From Pyrenophora tritici-repentis (taxonomy: Eukaryota; Ascomycota; Dothideomycetes; Pleosporales; Pleosporaceae), in NCBI RefSeq assembly GCF_003171515.1, contig NC_089390.1:186001-250000 (forward strand): 64,000 nucleotides of DNA, in the 5' to 3' direction. A program made the position numbers and the translations under genes. Below the pieces are notes generated by a model. The model ran no database searches and was not told where the DNA came from. It saw nothing but the letters and a program-made list of their open reading frames with translations. This document shows positions 10,447 to 21,619 of the stretch, in pieces. Each line of letters opens with the position of its first letter. Position 1 is the stretch's first letter.

Positions 10447-12945
10447 CTAAAATCGGCCCAACACACCCCTTACACTACCCTCGAGAACCACATTGCCCTT
10501 GACGCTCAACTCACCGATACCAGACTGGTCTCCGGATCCTTCACTGAGCCAGCGCTGGAGCAACGCGTTACTCTCCATGGGTTTGATGTTGGGTGCAGCA
10601 GTGCCGACGGTGACGTGTGCGACATCATTGACCGTCGCAAAGGAAACCTGCTCGGTAGTCGTGCCTGCTTCGCTCTCGATTTGGAAGGTGCTGGCTCCGT
10701 TCAGACGCACGACGAAACACATGATACGGCCGTCCCAGACCAATCGCTCGAGTTGTACCTCGCACTTTGCAAGCTCGGGCTCCCAGGCTCCGTCGGAGGC
10801 CGACTTCTGCACTGTATCATAGAGCTTGTGGAGCTTGTCCCAATACTCTGCTTTCCTCGATGATGCGGTTCGATGTATCAGGGTAACATGAAATTCATTT
10901 TGGACCCGGCGGCTCTGCTTTAGCTGGTTGTACATGTTCGCAGTGTTATCATCCTGTTCATTGAACAGCGAGTCGAGGATTGAATTGATCTTGTTGGTAT
11001 CGAGACGAACAGAGAAGTACTCCATTTTGGGCATCTTCTTAGTCTTTGCGGGTGGCCCTTGGTTCCGCGAGGTTTGACCCCCGGCTACTTGCTGATTGTT
11101 CTGGTTATCCCGCTTAGACCTGTTTTGCGAGAGATCCATTTTGAAGTCTGGCGTGTAGTCTTTCAAAGCCCACTCAATAGCAGCATCCATTTCACTGTCA
11201 GTGGGCATGCCCTTGCCTTCAAATAGAGCCGGATATGTGTCGGCCATCGTCCGAATAATAGTTTCGAGATTCTCGCGCGAGCTGACAGTCGGATCGAGGT
11301 TGATAACTAGATCGAAGAGTTCGTCAGGGCTACCTGAAGGGTCGACTGGCTGGAAACGTTGCAGAAAACCTTCCATGATTTGTTTAATCTCGCCCGAACC
11401 TTTGGAGCCTGCTTGGATAGTCTGATGGTTGTCGCCACGGTCAAGTACGCGCTTCTGTGTCGCTTGTCGAATGCGGTCATAGTTGTATCGATCATGCACA
11501 TAGTGTAGAGCGACGAAACGAGCGTCCTTGACATCCTTGGAGATGTCGGTGATGAGCTGGTCTCGCTCGCGCTTCTGATGGTTGTTGCGATCCGCGATGA
11601 CAGCGGGATTGGTGACTAGCAACGAAGACACAGTACTAGCAAAGAATTGGGCGCGATTCTTCTTTGTGTTGACATTGTCGTTCTGGAAGTGGCCCCATCC
11701 GAACAGCTTCACCAGAGCGAGGGCCAAAGTCGTCTTTCCACATCCGATTGTTGCGACAGGAACCAGTACAATATTCCTACTGGCCTTCTTGCTCTCAACG
11801 GGTCCGTTTTGCAACTCTTGTCGAATGATCTCGGCGCCTGTTGTTCCGCGGAAAGCTAGAAAGTCGTCGCGCATCTTGATGATACCATGATTTTCATTGT
11901 AAGCCTTGGTAAGGCTCGGATTTTTCGCAAATTGCGCGCGGGCAAAATCCAGGTACTCTTTGGTAATGGCCTCATGCTTCTTGTAGCGCGGTGCCTTGCC
12001 CGCAATCAAGGCTCTGGTGCACTCACGCCACTGTCGGTACATGAGATATGGCTCTTCAAACTTGTACTTGAAGAACCAATCCACGTAGGGCCCACCCTCG
12101 GTCTCGCGTGCTTGACACCGGATGACGAAACCTTCAGTGTCGCGGCCTTCGTAGTTACCCGTCTCGGCGACCTTGTCTAGAAATCTCTTGACCTCTTTTA
12201 TGTCGTCCATCATAACATAGGTAACCTTCTTCATGCCCCACTCCTCGGCGAACTTGTCGACTAGATGACCCGGGTAGGTAGCGAACTGAGGCAGGTTGAG
12301 GTTGATACCATGTACATACAAGCCAGCCTGCTCGGGGGTGTATGCGAGGACGTGCTCCTCAAATTCGTCGTCGCATAGTTCGGCTACAAGTGTTGCGTTC
12401 ATGGACCGCAGTGTCCGCGCGAGGTCCTGCTTTGTCTTGCCAACGGCCGCAACATGTCGTTCAACCCACTGTTCGCCTACGGTGGCATGACTGACCTGAC
12501 CATCTCGCCCACCAGTCGAGTGCTTGCTGCATACCAGTAGTGTGTCATCATCTAGACCCGAGATGAAGATGATGCAGCCGTTTTCCTTTACACTCAACTC
12601 GTACGGCCCTCGCGTGTCACACTCGACATTCTTCCACTCCGTCTTCCTAACTTCTCCGTGGTTGAAGAACTTATCATAACCTCTGACGGCAATCTCATGG
12701 TTGCCTTGCAGATTCTTGTATGTGAACAGTCCGCGTGCGTATGTAGGGAGATTTGCCTTTTTGTAGTCCCAGTCGCTCATTTTCCAAGAATCGACAGTTC
12801 GACCATTGGGGAGCGGGAATGTGTGTTTCTTGACCGAGAAGTTTCCTTTGACTTTCTTGCCCTTGTGCTCTTCGAGAGCGCGCACCAGCGCAGAGATCTC
12901 GTTGGGATCCTGGGGCGTATACGGCGCCGTGTCACGGTACGCCAT
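10447..12945 (-). CDS. TRL1: fungal tRNA ligase Trl1 (ligase-kinase-cyclic phosphodiesterase)
   Basis: A single exon of 832 residues from the ATG at 12945 (MAYRDTAPY). Trl1 joins tRNA halves after intron excision and HAC1 mRNA exons in the unfolded-protein response. The three-domain order is complete. The adenylyltransferase has the KENG nucleotidyl-lysine motif at about residue 120. The polynucleotide kinase P-loop GCGKTT sits near residue 440. The C-terminal 2H cyclic phosphodiesterase has two HxT motifs, FHVTLIH and AHVTVG. The same frame stays open upstream to an ATG at 13104. That would add 53 residues, Arg-rich and almost free of acidic residues, resembling a mitochondrial presequence. 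I prefer the internal start because it matches the usual family N-terminus. The stop at 10447-10449 is followed by a striking in-frame Lys-rich stretch (separate entry). Confidence 0.95.
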   Translation of the reverse strand: MAYRDTAPYTPQDPNEISALVRALEEHKGKKVKGNFSVKKHTFPLPNGRTVDSWKMSDWDYKKANLPTYARGLFTYKNLQGNHEIAVRGYDKFFNHGEVRKTEWKNVECDTRGPYELSVKENGCIIFISGLDDDTLLVCSKHSTGGRDGQVSHATVGEQWVERHVAAVGKTKQDLARTLRSMNATLVAELCDDEFEEHVLAYTPEQAGLYVHGINLNLPQFATYPGHLVDKFAEEWGMKKVTYVMMDDIKEVKRFLDKVAETGNYEGRDTEGFVIRCQARETEGGPYVDWFFKYKFEEPYLMYRQWRECTRALIAGKAPRYKKHEAITKEYLDFARAQFAKNPSLTKAYNENHGIIKMRDDFLAFRGTTGAEIIRQELQNGPVESKKASRNIVLVPVATIGCGKTTLALALVKLFGWGHFQNDNVNTKKNRAQFFASTVSSLLVTNPAVIADRNNHQKRERDQLITDISKDVKDARFVALHYVHDRYNYDRIRQATQKRVLDRGDNHQTIQAGSKGSGEIKQIMEGFLQRFQPVDPSGSPDELFDLVINLDPTVSSRENLETIIRTMADTYPALFEGKGMPTDSEMDAAIEWALKDYTPDFKMDLSQNRSKRDNQNNQQVAGGQTSRNQGPPAKTKKMPKMEYFSVRLDTNKINSILDSLFNEQDDNTANMYNQLKQSRRVQNEFHVTLIHRTASSRKAEYWDKLHKLYDTVQKSASDGAWEPELAKCEVQLERLVWDGRIMCFVVRLNGASTFQIESEAGTTTEQVSFATVNDVAHVTVGTAAPNIKPMESNALLQRWLSEGSGDQSGIGELSVKGNVVLEGSVRGVLGRF

Positions 12946-13489
12946 GATTGCGGTCGATCGGAATGAGCGTATGAAGGTGTATGGGGTTCGGCGTACGTTT
13001 CGAAGTGAACGGGGTATCTGGATCAGAGGTGAGGGAAAGCAACAAGCGTGTGATAAAGAGCAAATGTATAAACGTGGGGGGCGTAATTTCAGACGAGCGG
13101 ACATTTAGGCAGCACAAGGCAAAGCAAACAAGTGCGCAAGAACGAGGGATCAATCAAGCAAGGGTGTCTCGTACCAATGGATGCCTGCAGGAGTAAACAT
13201 GGAAAAGGGCGCTGCAGTCGCGTTGAGGTCACTTGGGAGTCATGGACCCAATGTTTTGTGCATTTCGCGATGAGATCACTGCACAGCCGCTGTGGCTGAT
13301 GTCCGCGGCGCGGGGTACGCTAGCCTTTTTGGGAACCATACAGCTACAACTATTTCCTTTCAAACGAATACAAGCTTTAGAACTTTGGAAGGCATGTTAC
13401 AGTCCCATTACTACATTGGCAAGTATATCCTCCCAAATACTCCTTCACCATGAAACCGTACAAGAAAAACTCAAAAGACATGAACACAA
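12946..13489. other. intergenic region, TRL1 promoter and HGD 3' end
   Basis: About 540 bp between two minus-strand genes. The part nearest TRL1 is open in its frame (possible presequence). No repeat or RNA gene was seen. Confidence 0.5.
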
Positions 13490-15494
13490 CTACAGCTTCT
13501 TCACGCCCTCTGCCAAAATCCTCTCAACTTCTTCCTTGTGCGTCGAAAAGTTGTCAACCAGATTGTCCCTGCAAGTGTATTAGCCAAGTATTTTAGTGAG
13601 AAACAACGAACCCCCTACTTACCACATCTTTGGATCATGCTCATGCTTCTTGTTGCTGTTCCACGCCCAATCGGTGATGGTGAACATCCTCGAACTCTCC
13701 ATCATAAACGCAATAGCACCCTTTGAGATTTGCATTTCAGGCGGCGGCTGTGCGCTTGCTGCTTTGAACTATCAAATTGTGAGCAAAAACGTCGTGCAAT
13801 TGTTTCGTCATCAGTCAAACACACCTCTTCGTAGGCAACACCGTGAGGCACGAAACCGCACTCGAAGCTAATACCTCCGGGCTGGAATTCATCGGAGCGA
13901 CCTGCGTACTCGCCGTAGATCAGACCCATGAGCTCTGAAGCTCCGTTACGGTGGTAGTATGGCGGACGGTAGGCTGGACATTAGTTAGCCTTCGGTTCCA
14001 TCTCGCTATTTATCAATAAACGTACTGTGAGATGCTACATCCCATCGTGGGCTGAAGATGAGGAAATCTGCAAGTGGCGCAGCCGGGTCGCGAGAAGGGG
14101 CTGTGATGACGCAGAAGATGGAAGGGTCAATGTGGTCGACTGAGATCGAGCCAACGTTGACAAACTTGGTCAGGTCGTACTTGTACGGAACGTAGTTGCC
14201 ATGCCATGCGACAACATCGAATGGCGAATGCTCCTGCTTGCTGACGAAGAACTTTCCAGCTAGTTTGTAGACGATTTCCCACGGTGCTTGCTCAATCTCG
14301 TATTTAGCGGTCGGGTGCAAAAAGTCTCGGGCGTTGGCAAGTCCGTTGGCTCCCAATGGACCCAGCTCAGGAAGCTGGAATTGTGAGCCCCAGATTTCTG
14401 CATAGCATTAGTACTTCTGAGGCTACTTCGAATCGTGCTATCTTTCTCACCCAAAATGTATCCCCGGGTCGGACCATCCACCTTGACTCTGAATCGCTGC
14501 CCCCTCTGGATGACGCAAATCTCCCCTGGCTGCACATACATTGGCCCAAACTCGGTCAGGATATCCAAGGCCCCCAGTTGAGGCACAATCAAGAAGTCGC
14601 CATCGGAGTTAACAGCCGCCCTCCTGTTCATGCTCGCATTGCATAGGTATGTGTGTACCGCCAGACCCTCTCGGAGTGTCGGATCGCCAGAGCCAGCGAT
14701 GCTCTTCAGACCGGAAATAAAATCAACATCGCCATCGGTAGGGGTATCGAATGGGAGCCAGGCTAGCTGTGTGGGAGAGACGTGAACTCGCTTGTTCACG
14801 GGGAGGAAGTTTGATTCGGTGTCTTGGTTGTCTGGAAGATCGGTCTGTCATGTATGTCAGAAAGTGGCTGCGGCCCAAATTAAACGCACCATGCGCCCGG
14901 CCACGGGGCATTTCCATCGCCCATGTTGATTGCCACTCGGAGAAGCGCGCAAGATGACGTGAGGAATGTTCCGTAGGGTTATAATGTATGCTGGTTAAGA
15001 TGGGGTTTCTTACAAATCCTTGATGTGCGACGGCAGGCCGCGCTCTGTATAGATAGGCCTGAGTGAGACATTAGCATCCAGTCTGGGAGTAAAGGTGGGT
15101 CACCGACCTTCTTGTTCAGGTGTCTTGGAGCAACGAATGCAGAACCAGTCATCTGCTCCGCATACAGACCAAATCTGACACTTCTCGGATTGTTCTGGCC
15201 CTTTGGGATAGTGCCTGCAGAAGACCGATTAGCATCTTGCGAGAAGACTCGGAAATGAGCACCTTCTCACCTGGTACGGCCTCTGATTCAAAGCTGTTCC
15301 CAAACCCGGATTGATACTGCGAACGGCCATACGTCAGCAAGGTGTTTGAGGCATGTGGTGAGCTCTGTAAGCCAACTCACCTCATATGGATCATTCTTCC
15401 TATTACCAAACGATGGGATAGAACCATCTTTCTGGGTCTCGGCCCAATGGAAGATGTTCTGGTATTCTTTCGGGTCTTTGAGCGGCTCAGGCAT
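13490..15494 (-). CDS. hmgA: homogentisate 1,2-dioxygenase
   Basis: Nine exons (approximately 15494-15381, 15316-15271, 15214-15108, 15058-15014, 14844-14451, 14397-14026, 13973-13825, 13768-13623, 13568-13490) splice to 483 residues in one frame. The enzyme opens the homogentisate ring to maleylacetoacetate in phenylalanine/tyrosine catabolism and limits pyomelanin formation. Family signatures in order: YQSGFGN near the N-terminus, NSDGDFLIVPQ, GEICVIQRG, GPLGANGLANARDFL, VVAWHGNYVPYKYDL, then the iron-ligand block YYHRNGASELMG (His and Glu) and FVPHG (third His). All three metal ligands are present. In Aspergillus the gene clusters with fahA and maiA, but neither is seen next to it here. 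Eight introns is the highest density in the window apart from SEC26. Confidence 0.97.
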
Positions 15495-18400
15495 GGTGAC
15501 GAGGACGATCTGCTTTTCACCGGAACTTCACTAGGATCTGCGCAATACCAAGAAACGGCTTCAAAGACGGACTCTAGTGATGTTCTCTGCGATAGTTTGT
15601 TTTGAATTGGGGAAACAAGACCGGAATTTCTGCTGTCAAAAGAAATGCATCTCTCTAAGACCCCACACTCGCCGACCCCACAGCTGTGCAGCAAGATCGA
15701 TCGTAATGCATTCCTTCCGGTCAATCAGTCCTCTGCAATTATCCTCATTCTGCGTGATATCCAATCACGCATAACTCCGATCTCAACCTTCGGCGTCATC
15801 TTCAGCAGTCCCCAACAAGCAATAATTCGGTTTTGGGTGAGATACCCAACTGCCGATGAGGGTCAAAGAGGGGTAGCTCCACGCAGCACTTGTGAAGCTC
15901 GGAAAGAACGGACTTGACGCGACGCCGATTCGCTGCTGACGCGACATGTAGTAATATGTAGCGGAGCAGTTGGAGAAGACTTTGTAAGAGCCTAGTCAGC
16001 GACTCGAGTCGGACATTCGCCACTTTTCATCTCCAGTATTATGACGACACACCCGACTTGCTACGATACAAAGGATTGTGGATGATTGACTATAACTTTT
16101 GACAATATTGCACGCCTGTACTCCCAAACAGCTGACTGCGTTCAGCCCAACATCTTGCCACCCCCATTACAAACATTCTAACCGTCTTGATCATTTCAAG
16201 GCATCCAACATGTCCCGAACTGATCACACCAACATGTCCCCAACGCCACATCAATCCTTCAAACCTTCTATTCTTCCATGCTTCCACTTCCAGCTTCCAG
16301 CTTCCATACCTGCCTCAGCCCTACGTATGCCTGTGCCACATGTCCGCGCCTCTCGGATCTCGCCTAAATACGATAGACCAAGACCAGGCATCACCACTGT
16401 ACGTAGACATCTACGTAACACACATCTCATCTCATCTCGTCTCGCCTAAATGCCTACAGCCAATTCACATATTGCGTTTATGCGTTGCAGAAGGCGGGCA
16501 AAACGTAGGCGAGATCGCGTAACACCAAAACAACCACAGCTCGCACTCGCAAACTCGCTCATGCATCAATCTCTCGGAGCTGATAGATGGCCTGATACGG
16601 ATATCTCCATATCGTATCCGGAAGAGCTGACTGAACAAGCTCGTTCGCGATTACTCTAAGTAGACGATGTGATTTATTGATTTTACCGGGTTGATCCAGC
16701 TAGTCGACTCAAGGCGAAAGCAAGCCTCTCTGGCCTGATTTGTACGGGACCAATTTCCCTCTCTCCATATCCCTTCAGCTCGTGCACGACATGGCGCAAT
16801 CGCGATCCAAACTGCAAACTATATGCAAACCGTGACTACGTGACCAACCTAGAAAGCCTTGCCCTTGGTCTAGACTACCCTCCATGACTGGGCAGCCATC
16901 ACCACGCCTCTGCTAGTACGCGCCGCCGTAGAGCAAAGAAGCAAAAAATCATGTTTCTAACGCCCGCACTTCGGGCATGCACACCGCAACGTTTGTATTG
17001 CATATCGTCTTAGTCTCCCTTGGCCCTGACCTAGGTGAAATGCGCCCCCGACGACGACCTCCGTCCGGCTTGCTAGGGCTAGTTGCTGCCCGAAACGCAA
17101 CACGCCGGTTGGCCCCAAGAACCAGGCCTTTGCGGCGAAGAGGGCAGATGAAAAGGGCCGACTGCAGCGTGCATTCGGACCAGATGGCCGCACTGCACTA
17201 TACCGCTACTCTGATATCAGAGTTGTTCTGAGGAAGGAAGATGCAGGCGCACACGATAGACGGGCAGCAGCAGCAGCACACCTCTCTCGGCATCAAACAC
17301 CGCGTCTTGCATACACACATACCGCCACCACCCTCACAAAATCCGTTATCAAGATATCAAGATATTTAGAGTAACAAACCCCATAATGTCGTCATCTCCG
17401 CATCCAACACACGCCCATCTACTAATCGTACCCGCCACAACCTTCCCTCTCTCTCTCTCTCATCCCAAATCAACAAGAATACCCGCCACAGTCAGTCACC
17501 CAAGAAAAACCCCCCACCAACGTCTTCTTTCGCGCGTTTCGCGCCGCAACCCAAGCCAGCCCCTCCAAACCAAACCACCCCTCCATCCATCGCCCGCTCG
17601 CACTAAAACCAAACACAAACACCCACCCGTGATTTTTTTCCCTTGACCGCCTCCTCCTCCTCCTCGGTCCTCCGAGGTGCAGTTTAGGAACCATCCATGC
17701 AGCTTAGCGCTTTTTGATCGATCTGCTTTTTTGCCTTGCTTTGACATTGGCATTGACAAAAAGTGATGCCCACTCCCATGAATCCCGACATGGCCAAACT
17801 ACACGACACGACACGCACATCACATCTGCATCCCATCACAAGACTAACCATGCTATTCACAACCATGCCCCCATTCATTCCCCTTGACTCAGTCTTAGTA
17901 ACCATCCATCGCATACATGCAAGCGCCAAACACACATTTGCCTAGCCTAGTACCTTCCCTTCCTATCCCTCATTGCAACATACATACATAAATACATACA
18001 GTAAAACCTCGCGTTTCGTTTTCCCATCCGCACACCAGCGCAAAAGTGGTATACCGCCCGTGTACTATCTTAATCATCCATCTATCCTACCCTACAGTAA
18101 GCGCCGACTATCCCGTGCCCCATGCGCAATCGTGCGGGGAAAGCATTTCATGTGGTACTTACGCCACGCCACCCCTGTCCGTCCACGACACCACTACACA
18201 AACACGCACACACACACACGCACACGCACACACACGCACACACACACACACACACACACACGACGCACACACCTTCTTTTCTCACGATAGCCAGAACGCG
18301 AGTCGTGGAGTCGTGAGGCGGGTGTTCGGGTGTTTTAGGACGGAAAGTGAACAAGGGGGAGGTCACGAGGGGACGACGGATAGATGGTTGGTTGGTTAGT

Positions 18401-19911
18401 TGGTTGCAGGTTGGATGGTGCTTGTTCTCTGTCGCAACACGCCGCTACGCCGCGGTCGGAGGTTTCTAGGCTTGATTGGGGAAAAGGCGCGAGGGCGAGA
18501 CTTTTGGTATAGTTGACGTGTTTTAGGGTTTGGCATTTCTACCTACTTGGAGTTTATTTGCAACTTTGGAGTTTGGACTTGTGACGGGTAACTAGAGAGG
18601 TGGTCGAGGTATGGTGGGAAGGAGAGGCCATGCGTTTGCTGATCACTGATCTGCCTTGTCTACCATCTACAAAACAACGGCGTGTGTACATAGTTGCCAT
18701 CCGGTGTCCGCGATTCGTCAGACAGAGAATCCAGGTTCCCTCTTCCCTGGATCTACTGTATGTACCATGACTCTCTCTCTCTCTATCCTCCCTCGCGTTC
18801 GCATACGCAAGCGCCGCGGCTCTCTGCATGCAAACCAAACCAAACCACCACCCCCGCCATTACCCAATCTCACCGTTTCAACACACTTGGAGACAACGAA
18901 TACAACCATCCATCGGCCAAGTGGCCACGCAGCGCCCGCGATTAGCGCGTCGTTCGCAGCGTTTTGCGTTTTGTTTCGTTCGCTACAAGTTTTTCTGGGG
19001 AAGGGGCGGCAAAAAAACCAAGAAAAAAACGGTGCTGCTGCTGCTGCGGACTGCGGACTGCGGAGAAGCCCGGGACCCTGCCTCGAGAGATCGGCAATCA
19101 CCCTGCCTTAGAGTCTGGTATTCTGACCCTGCGCTGATCGGTCGCTGGGAGCGAGGCGCTTGCAGCCGTCAACGAGCACGACGACGACGACGACGGCATT
19201 TTTCCTTGCAACACATTGATCAGGTCAGCATTCGCTACAACTACATGGATTTTGGCTTGGTAAGGCTGGTGAGCAGCCACGAGGCGCAGATGTCGTCGTC
19301 GTGATCAATTGCAGAGGCTGAATTACTACGACATGGTAGGCTGCGCAAGTGAGACACAAGCAGCCAGCATGCTTCGGAAAACCTGTATCATTCACAGGAT
19401 TGCGCAAGTCAAGAGTGAGGTCGGCGACGGGGGGGGAAGGGGAGGGAAAGGATAACGGGACATGGGGTTTGGGGAAGTGGCGATAGGACCGGTAGGCAGG
19501 ATGCTCCGAAACGTTTCAAACCGACGAGCCATGGCGATGCAAGCAAGATACGGTGCGCGCGCTACATGCCCCTTTTGCACCAAAACGCTTCATACGGCCG
19601 GATCTAAACGTCGGGACTTGCGTGGTGTGGCACATCCTTTTACTGCCGGCGGATCAATCACAGCGCGAGAGCTTGCAGCGTGGAGCAAAAAGTACGCGTG
19701 CGTGACTGCGCAACGTGATGGGCTAGGAAGAAGCCTGTAGGAAGCATCCTAGCAAGTGAGTATATTCGCGCGGAAAGGGCAAGATGCTGCATGGAAGATG
19801 CTGCCGTGGCAAATATACCATATATTTTGTCCGACGCGCGTTGCGCAGACATGATGCGTATGTACCAAGTACCATAGCCACATGGCATTCGTAATGTAGC
19901 TTGGAACAAGC
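15495..19911. other. 4.4 kb intergenic region without supported genes
   Basis: No open frame in this stretch shows a recognisable motif or a convincing spliced structure. The composition is skewed: long C-rich pyrimidine runs at 17380-17700, CT and CA microsatellites at 18.2-18.8 kb, and a GAC/GTC triplet patch near 19.18 kb. It may hold UTRs of SFT2 and HGD, promoters, or unannotated non-coding RNA. Confidence 0.5.
18196..18270. repeat. CA dinucleotide microsatellite
   Basis: About 75 bp of nearly pure CA units with a few CG interruptions. It is a simple sequence repeat and probably polymorphic. Confidence 0.9.
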
Positions 19912-21619
19912 TCAATCGTTCATCCATGCCGCCACACGGTTTCCACCAAAGCGGGCTGCAAAGCGCAGGCCGGACGAGCCCATGGGAAAGTACGACACAA
20001 TGTACCAGAGCAGGCAGACTAGCTGGACGATAGCTGCAATGAAGGTGAGGATGGTGCTGTGCAGCTAATCACGCGGACGCTTGTCAGTAAAATGAACTAG
20101 TAGACGACAATCGATAAGGACCTTGCGTGGGGGACACGAGGACAAGGATTGCGGGCAGAGGGTGCAAGGGTTGACATGTAGCAAGGTTGCGTCTTGCTAG
20201 GGTCGGAACTTGACTTACACCTAGTGAAAAGAATAGAGTGAGCGCAATACTTCCAAAATAAGCCGCCGTAAACGGAAGCCTCGGACCAGAAATGAGATGC
20301 TGAACTTTAAGTATCGTCAGCATGCCATCAAGTAGAGGTGTGGTGGCGAATGCGAGGCTTGCTTACAGTATTGGACTGGGCCCATCAAGACACCCCATGC
20401 TCCCAGAAACAGAACACTTCCCATGGACCATCTGCAAGCAGGGCATACTGTTAGCGCTAACGTCCTTCAGGTGACGTGCATGATACTTGGCGAAGGAGTC
20501 TCGACAAGGTAGAGGCTGCCTGCCCCCCTGCAGCGCGCCGAACCTCGACCCGCATGATGGCTAGAGAGGGTCCAGTGTCGATCTTGCAGTGGCTAGAGAA
20601 GTCAAGTGCCACGCCGACTCGATTCGCCAGGCTAGCGTTCACAGTCGGTGAGCGGAGACATGCCACCCTGGGGGCGTTGCATGAGTTCGCATAGCCGTAG
20701 CAAAGGACGAATGCGGTATGTGGCACTGCCTATCTGCCTGATATGACTTCACCACTTGCGAGAAGGCTGGCTGAGGGCGTCGTTTGACTGGATGCAAAGG
20801 ACTGGGAGAAACAAGGGACTTACAGGATGGCAAACTTGCGCGGTTTAACGATAAAGAGAGGCGTGAACATGAGGCCAATACAGACAGCAAACATGGCCAA
20901 TGCAGCAAGAAGCAGACCGCCAAATACGAGCAATCGGTCCCACCGACTCACTGTGGATATTGGTCAGCACACTGTCAACGTACCATGGCAATTGAAAAGA
21001 AGAAAAAACTAGCGTCCTGCATGAGAGGTGGTAACGCAGGAACTCCCATCTGTCACAATGATCATGCTTGCGCCGTCTGGTTCTGCAGAGGGCCAGATGA
21101 CATGTTTAGGATGGAAAAAACGAAATTTTCCAAGGCCGAAGCTATGCTCATTTGAAGAATGCCATGTGCTGAAACAAGGACGGACGACGAGACAAAGAAC
21201 CATGGCTGTGCAGTGAAACTAGCCGCAGTGCTGCATCGTCTGATGACATGACGAGTGGCAGCAGACGTTCGTAACGACGAGTATAAACATCAAGGGTTCT
21301 CAGAGTTGCAGCAAAGTGGGGAATGTGAAGCGAGTAGAGACGCGTAAGGAAGGTCGTGGTGGGTGCTTTGCCACGGAAAGAAATACGTAGACTTACGCGC
21401 AAACCACCCCTCTTCCTCTTCTCTCCGAGTGGGCGCGGGGAGAGGGGCGCCCGGGTTCGTCTCTGTGATGGGCAATCGTACATAGCCACCCTCGCCAAAG
21501 GGGTTGAGGCTCTGTATGCGGCCCAGCAGCGAGGGCGGCGCCGTGTTGACGGGCAAGTCTGGCTCCCTCCTGCTCCACCCCAGCGAATTCATCGAGTCTC
21601 GGAAGGAAGCGGAGGCCAT
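19912..21619 (-). CDS. SFT2: Sft2-like Golgi vesicle transport membrane protein
   Basis: Five exons (about 21619-21397, 20950-20824, 20431-20367, 20304-20219, 20064-19912) give 217 residues, the usual size for Sft2. The protein is a four-helix Golgi membrane protein that assists retrograde fusion of endosome-derived transport vesicles with syntaxin-5-type SNAREs. The cytosolic N-terminus has MASASFRDS, then the SLGWSRR and LNPFGEGGYVRLP blocks and EEEEGWFALSRWDR. Four hydrophobic segments follow, with PRKFAILWSMGS and SGPRLPFTAAYFGS between them, and the end is SYFPMGSSGLRFAARFG closing on WMND. All exon joins are in frame. Introns 1 and 2 are about 446 and 392 bp, far longer than the norm here, and intron 4 is about 154 bp. 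Identification is confident; the junction of exon 4 is the least certain. Confidence 0.92.
20951..21396 (-). other. 446 bp intron 1 of SFT2
   Basis: The donor is GTAAGT and the acceptor is CACAG, preceded by a CTGAC branch site about 20 bases upstream. Coding sequence on both sides joins as EEEEGWFA-LSRWDR. It is about eight times longer than the local norm. I found no convincing C/D or H/ACA snoRNA boxes by eye. Confidence 0.7.

Noticed and set aside
10450..10476. 27-base GTAAGG...TTTTAG segment at the end of TRL1 as an intron that would remove the stop
   Set aside because: Too short for a spliceosomal intron, and it would delete the conserved last strand. The nearby GTGAGT alternative (68 bases) leads straight to a stop.
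16684..16733. Sequence TACCGGGTTGATCCAGC resembling the universal 5' end of 18S rRNA
   Set aside because: The similarity covers only about 20 bases with several mismatches, and the following sequence does not continue as SSU rRNA.
19658..19927. Apparent C-terminal extension of SFT2 by a minus-strand frame
   Set aside because: On careful reading the SFT2 frame ends at WMND with TGA at 19912-19914; the longer frame is a different one.
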